Source: Camelus bactrianus (taxonomy: Eukaryota; Chordata; Mammalia; Artiodactyla; Camelidae). From it: 64,000 nucleotides of DNA. The notes below the pieces were generated by a model. That model saw nothing but the letters and a program-made list of their open reading frames with translations, was not told the origin of the DNA and did no database searches. The stretch is taken from NCBI RefSeq assembly GCF_048773025.1, contig NC_133561.1, positions 30,036,001-30,100,000 on the forward strand, read 5' to 3'. Numbering within the stretch: position 1 is the stretch's first letter; every line of letters begins with the position of its first letter. The position numbers were made by a program, and so were the translations under genes. Shown piece after piece: positions 22,991-35,425 of the stretch.

Positions 22991-23887
22991 ATTCAACAAT
23001 TCGATCAGCATTTATTAAGCACCCACTGTCTTGAATATCATGCTAGGTACTGGAGTACAAAGATAAACCTGACAATTCCTACCTTCTCGGGTATTTTGTC
23101 CTAATGGAAAGGGCTCCCTTAGACATGGCCCTGAAGACAGCTGGGTAAAGGACTGGGAGAACTGGGCTGCTCCCCAGAACTGTGTGAATAGCGTGGAGAG
23201 AGGGAGCTTTCTTACCTGAGTTCAGGAAGGGCTGCTGCTTCCGGTCTCCTAGGAGTGTCTTAAGCTAAGAGTCTCCAATAATGTATGTGTGTATATATGC
23301 CACATGAAGGAAGTCAGCTCCCGCAGGTGAGGGCTGAAACTCCCTTGGAATTTCTCTGGTGACACTGCACTTCCTCCCAGCCTCAGGCAGTTTAATTGCA
23401 GGCTGGATTACCTCAACACCTTCCTCCTCTACGAAGCACTTCTCTGGAGACTACCGGTTATAGTTATTGGTTAAAAGATACCTCGTTCTCCCTGGCTCCC
23501 TTCCAGAAGGGAAGTAACATGATCTTAAGGACAGAAAAGATTGCTAAATTACAGAAGAGGGAGAGAATTCCAGGAGGTGCTTTTGCCCCTTCCTCTAAAC
23601 CCAGTTCTCCTAACCAGGTGTCTCCCCAGCCCCGGACACTGTGTGCTCACTCTTGCTGTTTCTCCTTTGCTTTTGCTATTCCCAACATTTCTCTCCAACA
23701 ACAGCTACCCTACTTCCTCTCCATTCATCATTAAAGAGTGGACCCCAATTCTTTATTCCTACACTACTCTAGTCCAAAGCAAACCCTCCCTTCTCTGACT
23801 TCCAATAGCAGATTTTTCTTTGACACACAAGGGAGTCTAATGTTATCCTCTGTTTCATGGGTCTTAGCCTTTTCTCCCTAATGGCAC
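22991..23887. other. Old repeat copy and unannotated DNA
   Basis: 22995-23110 is a copy of an unresolved repeat (cagcatttattaagcaccca, tgctaggtactggagtacaa). 23600-23800 is weakly L2-like. The rest is unannotated. Confidence 0.4.
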
Positions 23888-23901
23888 TGGAAGATATTCT
23901 T

Positions 23902-24491
23902 TTTTTTTTTAACATTTTTTATTGAATTATAGTCATTTTACAATGCTGTGTCAAATTCCAGTGTAGAGCACAATTTTTCAGTTATACATAAACATACATA
24001 CATTGATTGTCACATTTTTCACTGTGAGCTACCACAAGATCTTGTATGTATTTCCCTGTGCTATACAGTATAATCTTGTTTATCTGTTCTACATATGCCT
24101 GTCAGTATCTACAAATTTTGAACTCCCAGCCTATCCCTTCCCACCCCCCACCCCCTTGGCAACCACAAGTTTGTATTCTATGTCTATAAGTCTGTTTCTG
24201 TTTTGTATTTATGTTCTTCTTTTTTTTTTTTTTTAGATTCCACATATGAGCGATCTCATGTGGTATTTTTCTTTCTCTCTCTGATTTACTTCACTTAGAA
24301 TGACATTTTCCAGGGACATCCATGTTGCTGCAAATGGTGTTAAGTTGTTGTTTTTACAGCTGAATAGTACTCCATCGTATAAATATACCACATCTTCTTT
24401 ATCCAGTCATCTGTTGATGGACATTTAGGCTGTTTCCTTGCCTTGGCTATTGTAAATAGTGCTGCTATGAACATTAGGGTGCAGGTGTCTT
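23902..24491 (-). mobile_element. 5'-truncated L1 insertion with perfect 14-bp target duplication
   Basis: It starts with poly(T) (the L1 tail in reverse), then attgaattatagtcatttta, gagctaccacaagatcttgt, and ends in ORF2-derived sequence (gctgctatgaacattagggt). The flanks 23888-23901 and 24492-24505 are both tggaagatattctt. This shows target-primed insertion, fairly recent. Confidence 0.93.
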
Positions 24492-24505
24492 TGGAAGATA
24501 TTCTT

Positions 24506-26090
24506 AGACAGGGACTAATCCATCAGGTAGGACCACACCTAGAGGTAAGATTAAATGAAGGCACCTGAGATTAACCTTAGACAATGCTTTGAAAACTATC
24601 AAGATAGTAAGGATTATACTATATTCCTTTGAAACTTTTTCCTACCCAATTACTAAGACTCTGCAGTCCTGTATTTTAGTCTAGGGCTTCCCTAGTTTAC
24701 AGGATGACTTTGGCACATTATTTCATCTTTCTGGATTTTAATTTGCATGGCTGCAAAGTGGGAACTATAGAACAGGTAATGAGTAAGACCTTTTCCAGTT
24801 CTGACATTCAGTGTTCCTGTGATGCTTCACTCTTCCTTTGATCAGAACATTCTTTTTAGTGTTTTTAAATGTCTTCCTAAAGTTCCTTGAAAACGAAGAC
24901 CATAACTTTTCATTGTCATGTTTGATAAATATTGGAAAGCATGTGTGAATATCTAACCTGAATATCTCTTGGGCTCACGCCTCTTTTTCCATCCTCCGTG
25001 TTAAGAAAACAATTTTCCATGATCATCCTTAACTGTGATTAAAGTAAAATTGAGAAACATGGTCTGACAAGAATATTTGAAATCAAGACTTTCAGGAAAT
25101 ATAAGCTGTTACACTGCCAGTCAATTCCCTTCCATTCACCAAGATTGTCTGGTCCTAAGTTAACCGTGACGATTAAGCAAACTTAGTTGTTCATGGACAA
25201 TCCCAATTTCACTTTAATAATGAAGTCTCTCCTTTTCCCATAGCAAAATACTTTGTTTTTTCAAATCCACTGAGTAGATCCCATTCCACCCTGCAAAGAC
25301 ACCGATTCAGTTTATCTGCTATTAAAACACTCCTCACCCTAACTTCTGTCTCTCTCTACACCCCCATCTACCAAGGCAGAATTGATGCCTCCCTTTCACC
25401 ATTGCCCCCCTTTACTTTGTGTATGTCTTCTGTACTTATCACAGTGAACTGCAGTTTTGGGTTCCATATCTGAATCTCCCACTAGCCTGAGAGCGCTTTG
25501 TTCAGCTTTATGGTCCCAACACTCGATGGCTCTCGGCAGGTAAATGCCTGATGACTGTTGAATGAGAATGTTGATTCAAAATTGTTCCTTCCTTATGTTA
25601 TATCGTAAAACTACAGGATCTCAGGCTTAGCTGAACCTAAAAATGGAGACATACAAACCCATCAGTAATTACCAAATGGCCCCAAAGTAAAGTGAGATAG
25701 GAGGATGGGGACAGGAGAGTGAAAGACAAGCTGGCTGGAGGTCAGAAGTAATATGAGTCATGTTAAGGAGCTGAGACTTTATCCAAAAACAAGGAGTTAC
25801 GAAGGCCTTCAGCACAGAGCAATGTGATTAGCGAGACACCCTAGAAAACTGACTTGAGGGAAGTGAGACTGGAGACGGGAAATCCAGCCATTGTAGTCGT
25901 CCCAGAGAGAATTAACTGTGGCCTGAACTCGTAGCAGCAGAGACAGAGATGTAGGCGGACTTGAGAAGATGTAAATACATTGTTTAAATACTTGGAGATG
26001 GATTAAATGTGTGGGCTAGGGAGGGGAGGAATTAAGGGTAATAAAAATATTGCTAGGTTGAGACTGGTCTGGTACTGGCTTGTCTTACAG
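24506..26090. other. IL19-IL20 spacer, part
   Basis: Apart from L2 at 25360-25565 and an eroded old repeat near 25735-25980 (catgttaaggagctgagact), nothing is recognised. Confidence 0.45.
25360..25565 (+). repeat. L2 LINE fragment
   Basis: Words such as tgtgtatgtcttctgtactt, gagcgctttgttcagcttta and gatgactgttgaatgagaat match the L2 3' end pattern. Confidence 0.6.
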
Positions 26091-26105
26091 TTCAACCTAA
26101 TAATT

Positions 26106-26330
26106 TAAAAAAAATTTTTTATTGAAGTACAGTTGATTTACAAAGTTGTGTTCATTTCTGGTGTACAGCATAGTGATTCAATTACACATATATATCCATA
26201 TTCATATTCTTTTCATTATAGGCCATTACAAGGTATTGAATACAGTTCCCTGTGCTGCACAGTAGGTCCTTGTTGTTGACCTATTTTGTATACAGTAGTG
26301 TGTATCTGCAAATCCTGAGCTCCCAATTTA
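26106..26330 (-). mobile_element. Short L1 insertion with 15-bp target duplication
   Basis: It starts attttttattgaagtacagt, then gtgtacagcatagtgattca and taggccattacaaggtattg. It is flanked by ttcaacctaataatt (26091-26105) and ttcagcctaataatt (26331-26345), one mismatch. Confidence 0.92.
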
Positions 26331-26489
26331 TTCAGCCTAATAATTATTATTATGATGATAATGTATACAGTATCCTAAACCTAGTACCTGGGCTTGCATA
26401 TTAAATTCTCTGTATGTTATTATAATCATCATATATATATAACATCGTATATATACATATACACTTATTCTCATGTAATTATCATAAAA

Positions 26490-26730
26490 TCCCACTAAGA
26501 ACATGAGCATTTTGAGGGCAGAATATTGTCTGTTTTATCCACCCCTCCAGTAGAAATGCATGGAATGGAGCCCAGGTCATAGCAAACTTTCTATAAATAT
26601 GTATTGAATAAATTATTATCTCTTTGAAGCAGGCCCTATAACCCAATTTTCTGATGAAGAAACTTAAGCTTAGAAGTTGAATGGTTCTCCCAAGTTTCCC
26701 CCACCAGTAAATGAAAGAACTCATTTTAAA
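26490..26730. repeat. L2 then antisense MIR remnants
   Basis: 26490-26612 resembles the L2 3' end (gagggcagaatattgtctgt, ctataaatatgtattgaata). 26630-26720 resembles a reversed MIR (ctgatgaagaaacttaagct). Confidence 0.5.
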
Positions 26731-28432
26731 AAAATAGCATTTCTTTCTACTGTCATCATTGATGTGAGGGTACCAAGGCCCAGGGAAGCACTATGAAGAT
26801 GAAGGAGACAGTGGCAGAATGGGGACTTCAACCTAGATCTCTTAATTTAGAATATGTTACTCTTTGCATTAAATTGTATGTCCTTGGGGACAAGAGGGCC
26901 CTGGAAAAAAGTGGTGGGAATGTACCGAGGGCAGGATTCCCAGTTCTTCTTCTGGCCCTACGTACCAGGGAGAGTCCTGACAAGATCTTCATTCAGTTAA
27001 GAGAACGGACCACCGATCTCACCTGTCTGAGAACCTTCTGAAATTAACACACTGAATCTACAGAAACAGAAGGAATCTTTCTCACTTTAGCAATTTCCAC
27101 CCTCCCTCCCAGGATTCCTGAATCACTGGACTAAGTCCATCCTGTCACAGACAATACCCAGATGCCTGAGCACCCGTCTCATAGCCAAGAAACAGGATGA
27201 GTGTAGTTACAGAGTTTGTGAAGCAAGCAAGGAGCTGTTGCAACTTATCCTTAAATCCTGAAATCAGAACGTTTTCAAATTTCCCAATATCATGAAATTC
27301 ACTTTTTCTTGGAGCATTCATTTTAATCATATCATTCTAAGAACATGCTGATTCAGTATTGCAAATAATTGCCAGAAATAATTGCAAATAATTGCCAAAC
27401 ATCCCGTAACATGAACTTCCTCAAGTTGTCACATAAGGACAAATGTGAAGTAGGGTTTTATTGTGAGCCTTTGCCTTTTGCAAGCTGGCCCCTGCCTGCT
27501 GGTACAATCCCAGGTCCTCTGTCAAAGACAGTGGCCTGCAATGATTCATTTCTTAATTTAATTTGTGAAGGGGACCCACGGGCACCTCTGCCACTATAGC
27601 TTCTCCAGTAGGACCTGGAAGGTTCATGAATCTTCTAGGTTAAGGAAAGCTATCCCACTAGCAAGAATTTTTTATCTAATGGTAGACTATCACTCCTAGA
27701 GTATTAAAGCTAGAAGTGAATTCAAGTACATCTAGTCCAATTCCCTCATTCTATAAATGGGGAAACTATGGTTCAGAAGAGGTTAAGTAACTTGCCCAAG
27801 GTCGCTCAGCTGGTAAAAGAGTCGGAGGTTGAAATCAATCAAGTATTCTTTCTAATAAATGACACTTTTAACCCATTATGAACTATTCTTCTATAGTAAG
27901 TAACATTCCTTAAAAATGAGAACAATAGAGAAGCTTTTCCCATGGTAATTCTGGCAGAAGAAATGTATCTTCTATGGAAAGGACATAGAAGGTGTTGACA
28001 AAAGACCGCATAAGACTGAGAGCCAGAAGACTCATTTCTAATACATTCTCACCACCTTTGTGAGACCCTGGGTGACCCAAGACCAGCCCTTACATTTCAG
28101 GCATGCACTGATTCATCAGTAAAATGGAGGATAAAATCTACTTTGCCTGTCTGGCTCATTTATTTGCCAGGAGGATTTTAAACATATGCATAGTTACGCA
28201 AACCTTTAAGCACAAAAGTAGATTTTTATCACTCCTTGTGTATGATAGAATAGATTTTAAAAGCTGTTCTTTCCATAACATTTATTAAATGCCCATTATC
28301 TACAAGACATTGTGCTGGATGCTTCAAGGATTAGCGATGCCTCGGGAGATTTCTGGCCCCTGGATGCTTATAGCCTCTTTGGGAGGATAAGGTTTGCAGA
28401 ACCACAAAGAAAATCAGTACTGCTGAATGAGT
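26731..28432. other. IL19-IL20 spacer, part
   Basis: An MIR-like piece at 27690-27840 and half of an old repeat at 28275-28432 (acatttattaaatgcccatt). No gene is seen. Confidence 0.45.
27690..27840 (-). repeat. MIR-like remnant, antisense
   Basis: Ctcattctataaatggggaa is followed by gttaagtaacttgcccaagg and tcgctcagctggtaaaagag, the reverse-complement MIR core. Confidence 0.55.
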
Positions 28433-28446
28433 AGAAGGTATATGCT

Positions 28447-29132
28447 AACTAAAAACAGACTTACCCTGTGATCCAGCAATACCATTCCTGGGCATATATT
28501 TGGAGGAAACTCTAATTTGAAAAGATACATGCACCCCAGTGTTCATAGCAGCACTATTTACAATGGCCAAAACATGGAAACAACCTGAATGTACATTGAC
28601 AGATGACTGGATAAAGAAGTTGTGATGTACATATACAATGGAATACTACTCAGCCATAAAATAGAATAAAATAATGCCATTTGCAGTAATACGGATGGAC
28701 CTAGAGATCATCATACTAAGTGAAGTAAGCAAGAAAAGGAAGGAAAAATATGATATAATATCATTCATATATGGAATCTAAAAAAAAATGACACAAATAA
28801 ACTTATTTATGAAACAGAAACAGACTCACAGACATAGAAAACAAACTTACGGTTACCAAAGGCAGGGGAGGAAGAAGAGGGAGAGATAAACTGGGAGCTC
28901 AGGATTTGCAGATACTAAGTATCATATATAAAATAGATAAACAACAAGGTCCCACTGTATAGCATAGGGAACTATAACTATATTCAACATCTCATAATAG
29001 CCTATAATGAAGAAGAATATGAAAAGGGATATACGTATGTATATGTATGACTGAAACAGGATGCTGTACACCAGAAATTAACACAACTTTGTAAACTGAC
29101 TATATACTTCAATAAGAGATTTTATTTAAAAA
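28447..29132 (+). mobile_element. 5'-truncated L1 insertion with 14-bp target duplication
   Basis: It covers the end of ORF2 and the 3'UTR: ttaccctgtgatccagcaat, ggaatactactcagccataa, gaaacagactcacagacata, ending ttcaataagagattttattt. It is flanked by agaaggtatatgct (28433-28446) and agaaggcatgtgct (29133-29146). It split an older repeat whose halves lie at about 28275-28432 and 29160-29280. Confidence 0.93.
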
Positions 29133-29146
29133 AGAAGGCATGTGCT

Positions 29147-30867
29147 GGGGGGGGGGGCGGCTCAAACAGAGGAGGGTTTGAGCTGAGCCTTGAGGGACGA
29201 GAAGAATTTAAATGGACAAGGACTCCAGAGCAGGGTAGAGAGGAGGAGTCGGGTCTGACAAAGGGCATTCAGGACAGAGATGACGGGCAGCAAAAGTCAC
29301 AAGGTATTTGAAGACGGGCGAATGAACTGCCTTGGCAGGAGCTGGATTTCATGTAGAGACACAGCAGCAGATCAAGTTGGAAACAGGGCTGCATCATCAA
29401 GGAACAAGAATATTGTGCCAAGGAATGTGAATTTGGACTGGGTGTCTAGAAACCTATGTCCCAGCTCTAGCCTCACCTTCACCCCACTGTGTGATCTTGG
29501 GGAAATCACTTCCCTTCTCTGGGCTTCAGTTTCCTCCTCTGTGAATTGTGGGGAAGTAAAATTAAATGATTTCATGAATCTCTTTCAGCAGCACCTTTTG
29601 ATTCTGTAATTCTTTGTTCTCACCCTGAGGCAAGAGGGAGTCATGAAGGGTCTTATAGTGGGAGAGAGACATGGTAATAGCTGTGCACTAATCATGAGCT
29701 CTTCAAGGGCAGCACAGTGCTTAGCACATTGTCAGTGCTCAGAGGGAGTGGATGGGGGATGATGTGGCCGTGGTGGGGAAGTGGTGGTGCATCTCATGAG
29801 CACATCAAGCTAACTTCAGAAGTAGGGTTTTGAAACTGGGGGCCAGCATATAATCAGTACCTGAGTAATGGAAAAGGTAAGGTGAGCAGAGGAGAGAGAA
29901 TTCTTTCTTGTGAAATAAACTCAGTTTCTTAACCAAGTCATTTTTGGGCAGGAAACAATTTTCTAGAAACCAAGAAGAAAACCCAGCCACTCCTTTTCTC
30001 TCAAGGCAAGTCCTGAGTTGGCAGTTTAGGGTTTTCCCTGTCTTTGATGACGTCACTGTTGCTGGCAGCTGGGCTTCCTGCCTCAGCTCACTGGTCTCCC
30101 ATTCTCAGGCCCGCGGTGCTGGGAGCTTCACCCCACCTGCGGCCCCTGCTACCTCCCTGCAGGGTGGGGCTGGGCGGAGCAGCTGATGCCCTCAGAAACA
30201 GTGCATTTGCAGTTCCCGGTCCTCAAAGCTGACAGAATGAGTGACGTCATTTCCCTTTCCTGCCTTTTTCCATCATGTCTGTTTAACCAGCCTGACTTGC
30301 TGCCCCATCCTTTCTGCTGAAATTTCCTCTGACGTACCTGGGTCCCCGAAGTTGGCTAACTATCCCCTTCCCCTGCCTGCAAAGTGGGAGCCCCTGGGAA
30401 AATCCTCTCCTGGACATGGAGTCAGGGAACAAAAATCCAGACGCAGACTTGAATTAAGTTTCCTCCCCTAGGAGAGTAGGGATGTACTCAATTCTTTTTC
30501 TTTTAATTCCACAAACCAGTGTGGAGACTCCCTTGTGCAGGCACAGAGCTGGATGCCCCGAGAATACCAGAGTGGAAAAGGCTTGGTCTCTTAGGACCTC
30601 TCATGGGACCTCAGAGCATGGTGAGGGGAACAGACGCTCCTAATCTAGCAGAGAGCTGATGGGAAAAAGCCACATCTTATGATTTCATTAACCTTTAATC
30701 AAAACTTAACTTTTTCTTAATTACGAGGGAAGGAAACAATACAGTAATACCAGTAGTGCCTGTGACTTTGTCACTGATAGAAGTCACAGATACTTTGTAT
30801 CCCATTAAGGTTGTTTCAGAGAGCTCAACGTATTTATAATAATCACTAATTAGAAACGTCAGTAGTG
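29147..30867. other. IL19-IL20 spacer, part
   Basis: An old repeat half at 29160-29280 and an MIR at 29440-29570. 30040-30240 is moderately GC-rich with two TGACGTCA-like sites (gatgacgtcactg near 30046, gtgacgtcatttc near 30241), which could be CRE-like. No gene is seen. Confidence 0.4.
29440..29570 (+). repeat. MIR remnant
   Basis: The core ccactgtgtgatcttgggga is followed by cagtttcctcctctgtgaat. Confidence 0.7.
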
Positions 30868-30962
30868 GGGTGGGTATGGTTCAGTGGTAGTGGTACCTTC
30901 GTTAAAAAATAAATAAATAAGTTTAGTTACCTTCCCCCTCAAAAAAATAAATTAAATAAATA
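30868..30962 (+). mobile_element. Internally deleted camelid SINE
   Basis: It begins gtggggtgggtatggttcag, tggtagtggtacc, then jumps to an A-rich tail with aataaataaataagtttagt. The anticodon-arm and B-box part is missing. Confidence 0.6.
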
Positions 30963-31104
30963 GAAATTGCCACTTTAAAAAATAAGATAAAATATGATGT
31001 TAAAAAGATCAGTAGTTTGTAGTCCCACTGCTAGATCTTATTAATTAATGCATTAATAAAGAATCACATTTATTATATAATACCCATTGTCATTTTCATA
31101 TTTT

Positions 31105-32067
31105 TTATTGAAGTACAGTCAATTGCAATGTGTCAATTTCTGGTGTGCAACACGATGTCCCAGTCATGCATATACACACATATATTCATTTTCATATCTT
31201 TTTTCATTAAAGGTTATTACAAGATGTTGAACATAGTTCCCTGTGCTATACAAAAGAAACTTTTTTAAAAATCTATTTTTATATATAGTGGCTGACATTT
31301 GTAAACCTCAAACTCCCAAATTATCCCTTCCCACCCCCTTTCCCCAATAACCATAAGATTGTTTACTATGTCTGCAAGTTTGTTTCTGTTTTGTAGATGA
31401 GCTCATAGAGTTTTTATTTTTTTAAGATTCTACAGATGAGTGGTATTGCATGGTATTTTTCTTTCTCTTTCTGGCTTACTTCACTTAGAATGATGATCTC
31501 TAGGTCCATCCATGTTGCTGCAAATGGCATTATTTTTTAATGGCTGAGGAGTATTCCATTGTATAAATATACCACAACTTCTTTATCCAGTTGTCTGTCG
31601 ATGGACATTTAGGTTGCTTCCATGTCTTGGCTATTGTATATAGTGCTGCTGTGAACATTAAGGTGCATGTATCTTCTGAAGTGGGATTGCTGGATCACAT
31701 GGTAAGTCTATTTTTAGTTTTTTGAGGACTTTCCATACTGTTTTCCATAATGGCTGCACCAAACTACATTCCTTTCAGTGTAGGACAGTTCCCTTTTCTC
31801 CACACCCCGTTCAGCATTTATCATTTGTGAACTTTTTAATAATGGCCATTCTGAATGGTGTGAGGTGATACCTCATTGTAGTTTTGACTTGCATTTCTCT
31901 GATAATTAGTAATATCGAGCATTTTTTCATATGTCTGTTGGCCATTTGTATGTCTTCACTGGAGAATTGCTTGTGTAGGTCTTCTGCCCATTTTGGGATT
32001 GGGTTATTTGGGTTTTTTTGTTATTAAGTTGTATGAGCTATTCATACATTCTGTAAATTAAGCATTT
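31105..32067 (-). mobile_element. 5'-truncated L1 insertion with 14-bp target duplication
   Basis: It starts ttattgaagtacagtcaatt, runs through tggctgaggagtattccatt and aatggtgtgaggtgatacct, and ends near gagctattcatacattctgt. It is flanked by cattttcatatttt (31091-31104) and catttccatatttt (32068-32081), one mismatch. Confidence 0.92.
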
Positions 32068-33479
32068 CATTTCCATATTTTGATAGCTGCGTTTTAATAT
32101 AATTGGTTTATTTTGTAATCCTATACATTTTATTTTATGCATTTAGAAACATTATTCTGAGTAGGGTCTCTAGACTTTGCTGGTGTGTCACATGGGTCCA
32201 TGGCACACAAAAGATTAAGAGTCCTTGATCTAAGGGCAGACGCAAAGGCCCATGGGTATGGCAACTGCACCTCTCCAGCTGTGACATGCAGCCTGAGAAG
32301 AATGAGGCTGTTTATAGGAATGATGGGTGCGTTTGTTATGGGGACTCTCCTAGAACAATTCGGCTGTGTTCATCATAGGCATTGAGGGGTCGGGGGTGAA
32401 GAGGCTTTGAGATTACTTCTGAGGGACAAGGAATATATCCGGGAAGGCTTCTTGGAGAAAATCCAGTTTGGGCAAGGTTTTGAAGGACTAACAATTTTGT
32501 GAGCTTTGGGGATGGAGAGACTGCAGCAGGAGCAGAAGGACCCTTGCTCCTCATAGCAGGAAAAGCTGGAACAAAACTCCTGAGACCAGAGAGCACTTCA
32601 CTACCTGAGGGACGGTGCCTGTGTGCGTGCTGGGTGGGATAAGGAGGTAGGGGTTGAAGAAAGTTGGAAAGAGTCAAAATGCAATGAACTGTGAGCATCA
32701 ATCTGAGGAAGCTGCACTCTGAGACTTCATTTCTAAGGAATCAGCGACTGTTCTCCTTTGCTAAGCTGCTCAGGGTCTGGATCAACATCACACACATCCC
32801 AGGAACTCAGCAGAATAAATTGTTTATTGGTATGTTTCCCTAACTAAATTCAGAGCACTTTTTCATGTGCTGGCTCCCTGCAGAGAGACTGAGCTTTCTG
32901 ATGCCAACAACTCTCACGTTAAGACATCATTTCTAGCCACGTGGGCATAATCCCATTGCCACAAGGCGCCCCAGGGGTGACCACAGAGGGACGTTGTCTG
33001 CACTCTGCCTCGGGGGTATCTCATCTAGAATTAGCTATGCTCTTCTTAAGCTAGGTAGGGGGGATGTTTTGGAGACACTGAGGAGGTGAGGAAGAAGAGG
33101 TGACGTTGGTACTTCTCAAGTTCTCTGTCCCCACTGACAGCGCTGCTGGACCACGTGGCTCCCACGTGAGCGGGAGCCCGGGTTAGCATAACATCCAAAG
33201 GGCTGTTAGCCCAGGACTAGTGTGGGAGGCACTGACCTTCAGGATTTAAGATACAGACTCAAGGACCATAAAACAACAATCAGGGGCAAAACTGAAACCC
33301 AAGTTGGGGAGGCCAGACAGAGGGGAGACCTGACTCCTTGCTATGGGCTACGGAAGAGACATTGAGCAAAGAATAGAGGTTCCAGTGGTGGACTAGAGGA
33401 AGCCAGAGAGATTCCTAACGCCAAAAAGCAAAGCAGCAGGCTTCCTCCAACAGTCAAAGGGAGAGCTAGCTTTGAACCA

Positions 33480-33512
33480 TTCATTCATGCATGCATTCAT
33501 TCATTCATTCAA
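33480..33512 (+). repeat. (ATTC)n short tandem repeat
   Basis: Several ATTC units with ATGC variants, like the tail of an L2 element. Confidence 0.75.
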
Positions 33513-33799
33513 AGAATATTGATTTACAGAGTACAGCCATTCACAGAGCAGCTGTCTCCCCAGAGCTCAGTCTGAGAGAGGAGATGAACGCCAAGATATC
33601 TCAGACTGGTCAAAGCCTGGAAAACCACTCTGGGTTCCAGGGAACACAAATTGGGGGTAAGGGATAGGGACGGAGAAGAAGGAGCAGGAGGAAGACTGTT
33701 TCTGCCTGGGGGTGGGACTCTGTCTTGCGGAATTGAGTCTAGGCTGGTGTAGGGCTAGGACAGCAGCAGAGCATGACCACAAGCTCTTCGGTTGTTTGT

Positions 33800-33950
33800 T
33801 TGTAGCATGTGTTGGCTGCCAGGCACTATGTACTTCACGAAGTTTTAACTCACTTGATCCTCAGGCAACCCTCCAGGTCGGTATGTTTATTCTCTTCATT
33901 TCCCAAATAAGGAAACTGAGGCACAGAGTCTCTAGGAAAGTGACCAGAAT
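33800..33950 (-). repeat. MIR remnant, antisense
   Basis: Ggctgccaggcactatgtac is followed by ttcccaaataaggaaactga and ggcacagagtctctagg. Confidence 0.65.
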
Positions 33951-34689
33951 CATCTAGACTGGGGCATGCTGAGGAAACTTCTCTCCTGGTGTGAAAGCTG
34001 AGTTTGAAACCCTCTCCCAGCCCCAGTGCCTGGATCGAGCCTTGTTTGTGCCTGTGCAGAAAAGGTCTCTCTTATAAACACTCCAGTCTTTACTGACGGT
34101 GGCTCCATGGCAGAGGCCTGAGACTGGGCTAACTGAGGATCTTTCCATAGCAGAGCTGGAAGTATAGACAATCTCTAGAATGCTCTAGAGCTCATAACTT
34201 TTGAAGAATGTCTCCTCCCCCAAACTCCTTGGCCAAACATGACATGCTGGCCCCTGAGTCTGCCTCCAGGAATGATGTCGTTTGCTTCTGCCACTGCGCA
34301 GGCATTTGTTCACAGCTGCACGGGGGACATCCAGTGATTTGGATGCACCAGGGATGGTGCTAGGCGTAAATGGAGCAAGGGAAGTAAAGGGAAGAATCTC
34401 TCACTGAGTCTGTAACAGAGCAAGGACTTGTGCGGGAGAGCGTGCAGGGTCCGGGTAGCAGGAGAATCAGATGGCCCAGAACCTACAGGCACCCACACGA
34501 CAGGCTCAGCTGGGAACCTCTTGGAGATGCAGACCCAGGAAACAGCACGGCTGGCCTGGGCCAGTGCCTTTTGCCTCGTCTTACTTGCTAGTTTAAAAAA
34601 CATGTAAGAGGAAGGCTCTCCCAAAACAATAGTGTTCTATGGGAAAAAAAGATTAGAAAAGTTGAGAACCACTAAATAGTAACAACCAT

Positions 34690-34880
34690 CATTTTAATGA
34701 GCACCTGCTGTTCACCTACTACACAGCTACAATAAATGGCAACTTGAATCCTTGTAACAATTCCAAGAGGCCGCAATCTCCTGAATGTGTGCACATGAGG
34801 AAACGGAGGCTCGGGTTAAAAAAACTGCCCATGATCACACAGTAAGTGGCAGGGCCAGGATTTCACACAAAAGCTTATCC
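34690..34880 (-). repeat. MIR remnant, antisense
   Basis: Aatgagcacctgctgttcac, then gaggaaacggaggctcgggt and gatcacacagtaagtggcag. Confidence 0.7.
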
Positions 34881-35244
34881 TCTTATCCATTTGGCCAAAC
34901 TTCTGGGAAAGTCCGTGGTTCCAAAAGACTGCTGCCCTGAGCATGTGTGGCTGCCAGCAATCCACTCTGGAGATGCAAGGAGGATAGAACGTCCCCTAGG
35001 AGGAGCCCAGACTCTCAGCTGGGCCAGGAACAGCATGTGACACCTTCAGAAGTCAGCCTCTGCTTCTTTGCTCTGTGTTGACACACATAAATTTGTGTGT
35101 CACTTCACAGGATGGTTGCTGGTAAGTTCAGGCCACTTTTTGTGCATCTGGGTTTAAAGATTTGTGTTGCTGGCATCGAGTGTAGCAACCTGGGTTAGAC
35201 AGTCTTGGCCTAAACAAAGTGAACTCCCCCAGCAGCAAGGGAAG

Positions 35245-35425
35245 AATGCACTGGAACCAGGAAGATCAGCTCTGGGTCCACTTTCTGGACCTGCCATCCC
35301 TTAGCCATGTGACCTTGGGCAAGTCCCTTCGCCTCCCTGAGCCTGATGCCTCTGCTGATCACAGTGGGGATGAGACTCCTTGGCTCCTCTGGGCTTAAAG
35401 TGAGGTCATATACATAAAGGGCCTG
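35245..35425 (+). repeat. MIR remnant
   Basis: Ctggaccaggaagatcag-type start, then ttagccatgtgaccttgggc and aagtcccttcgcctccctga. Confidence 0.7.
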
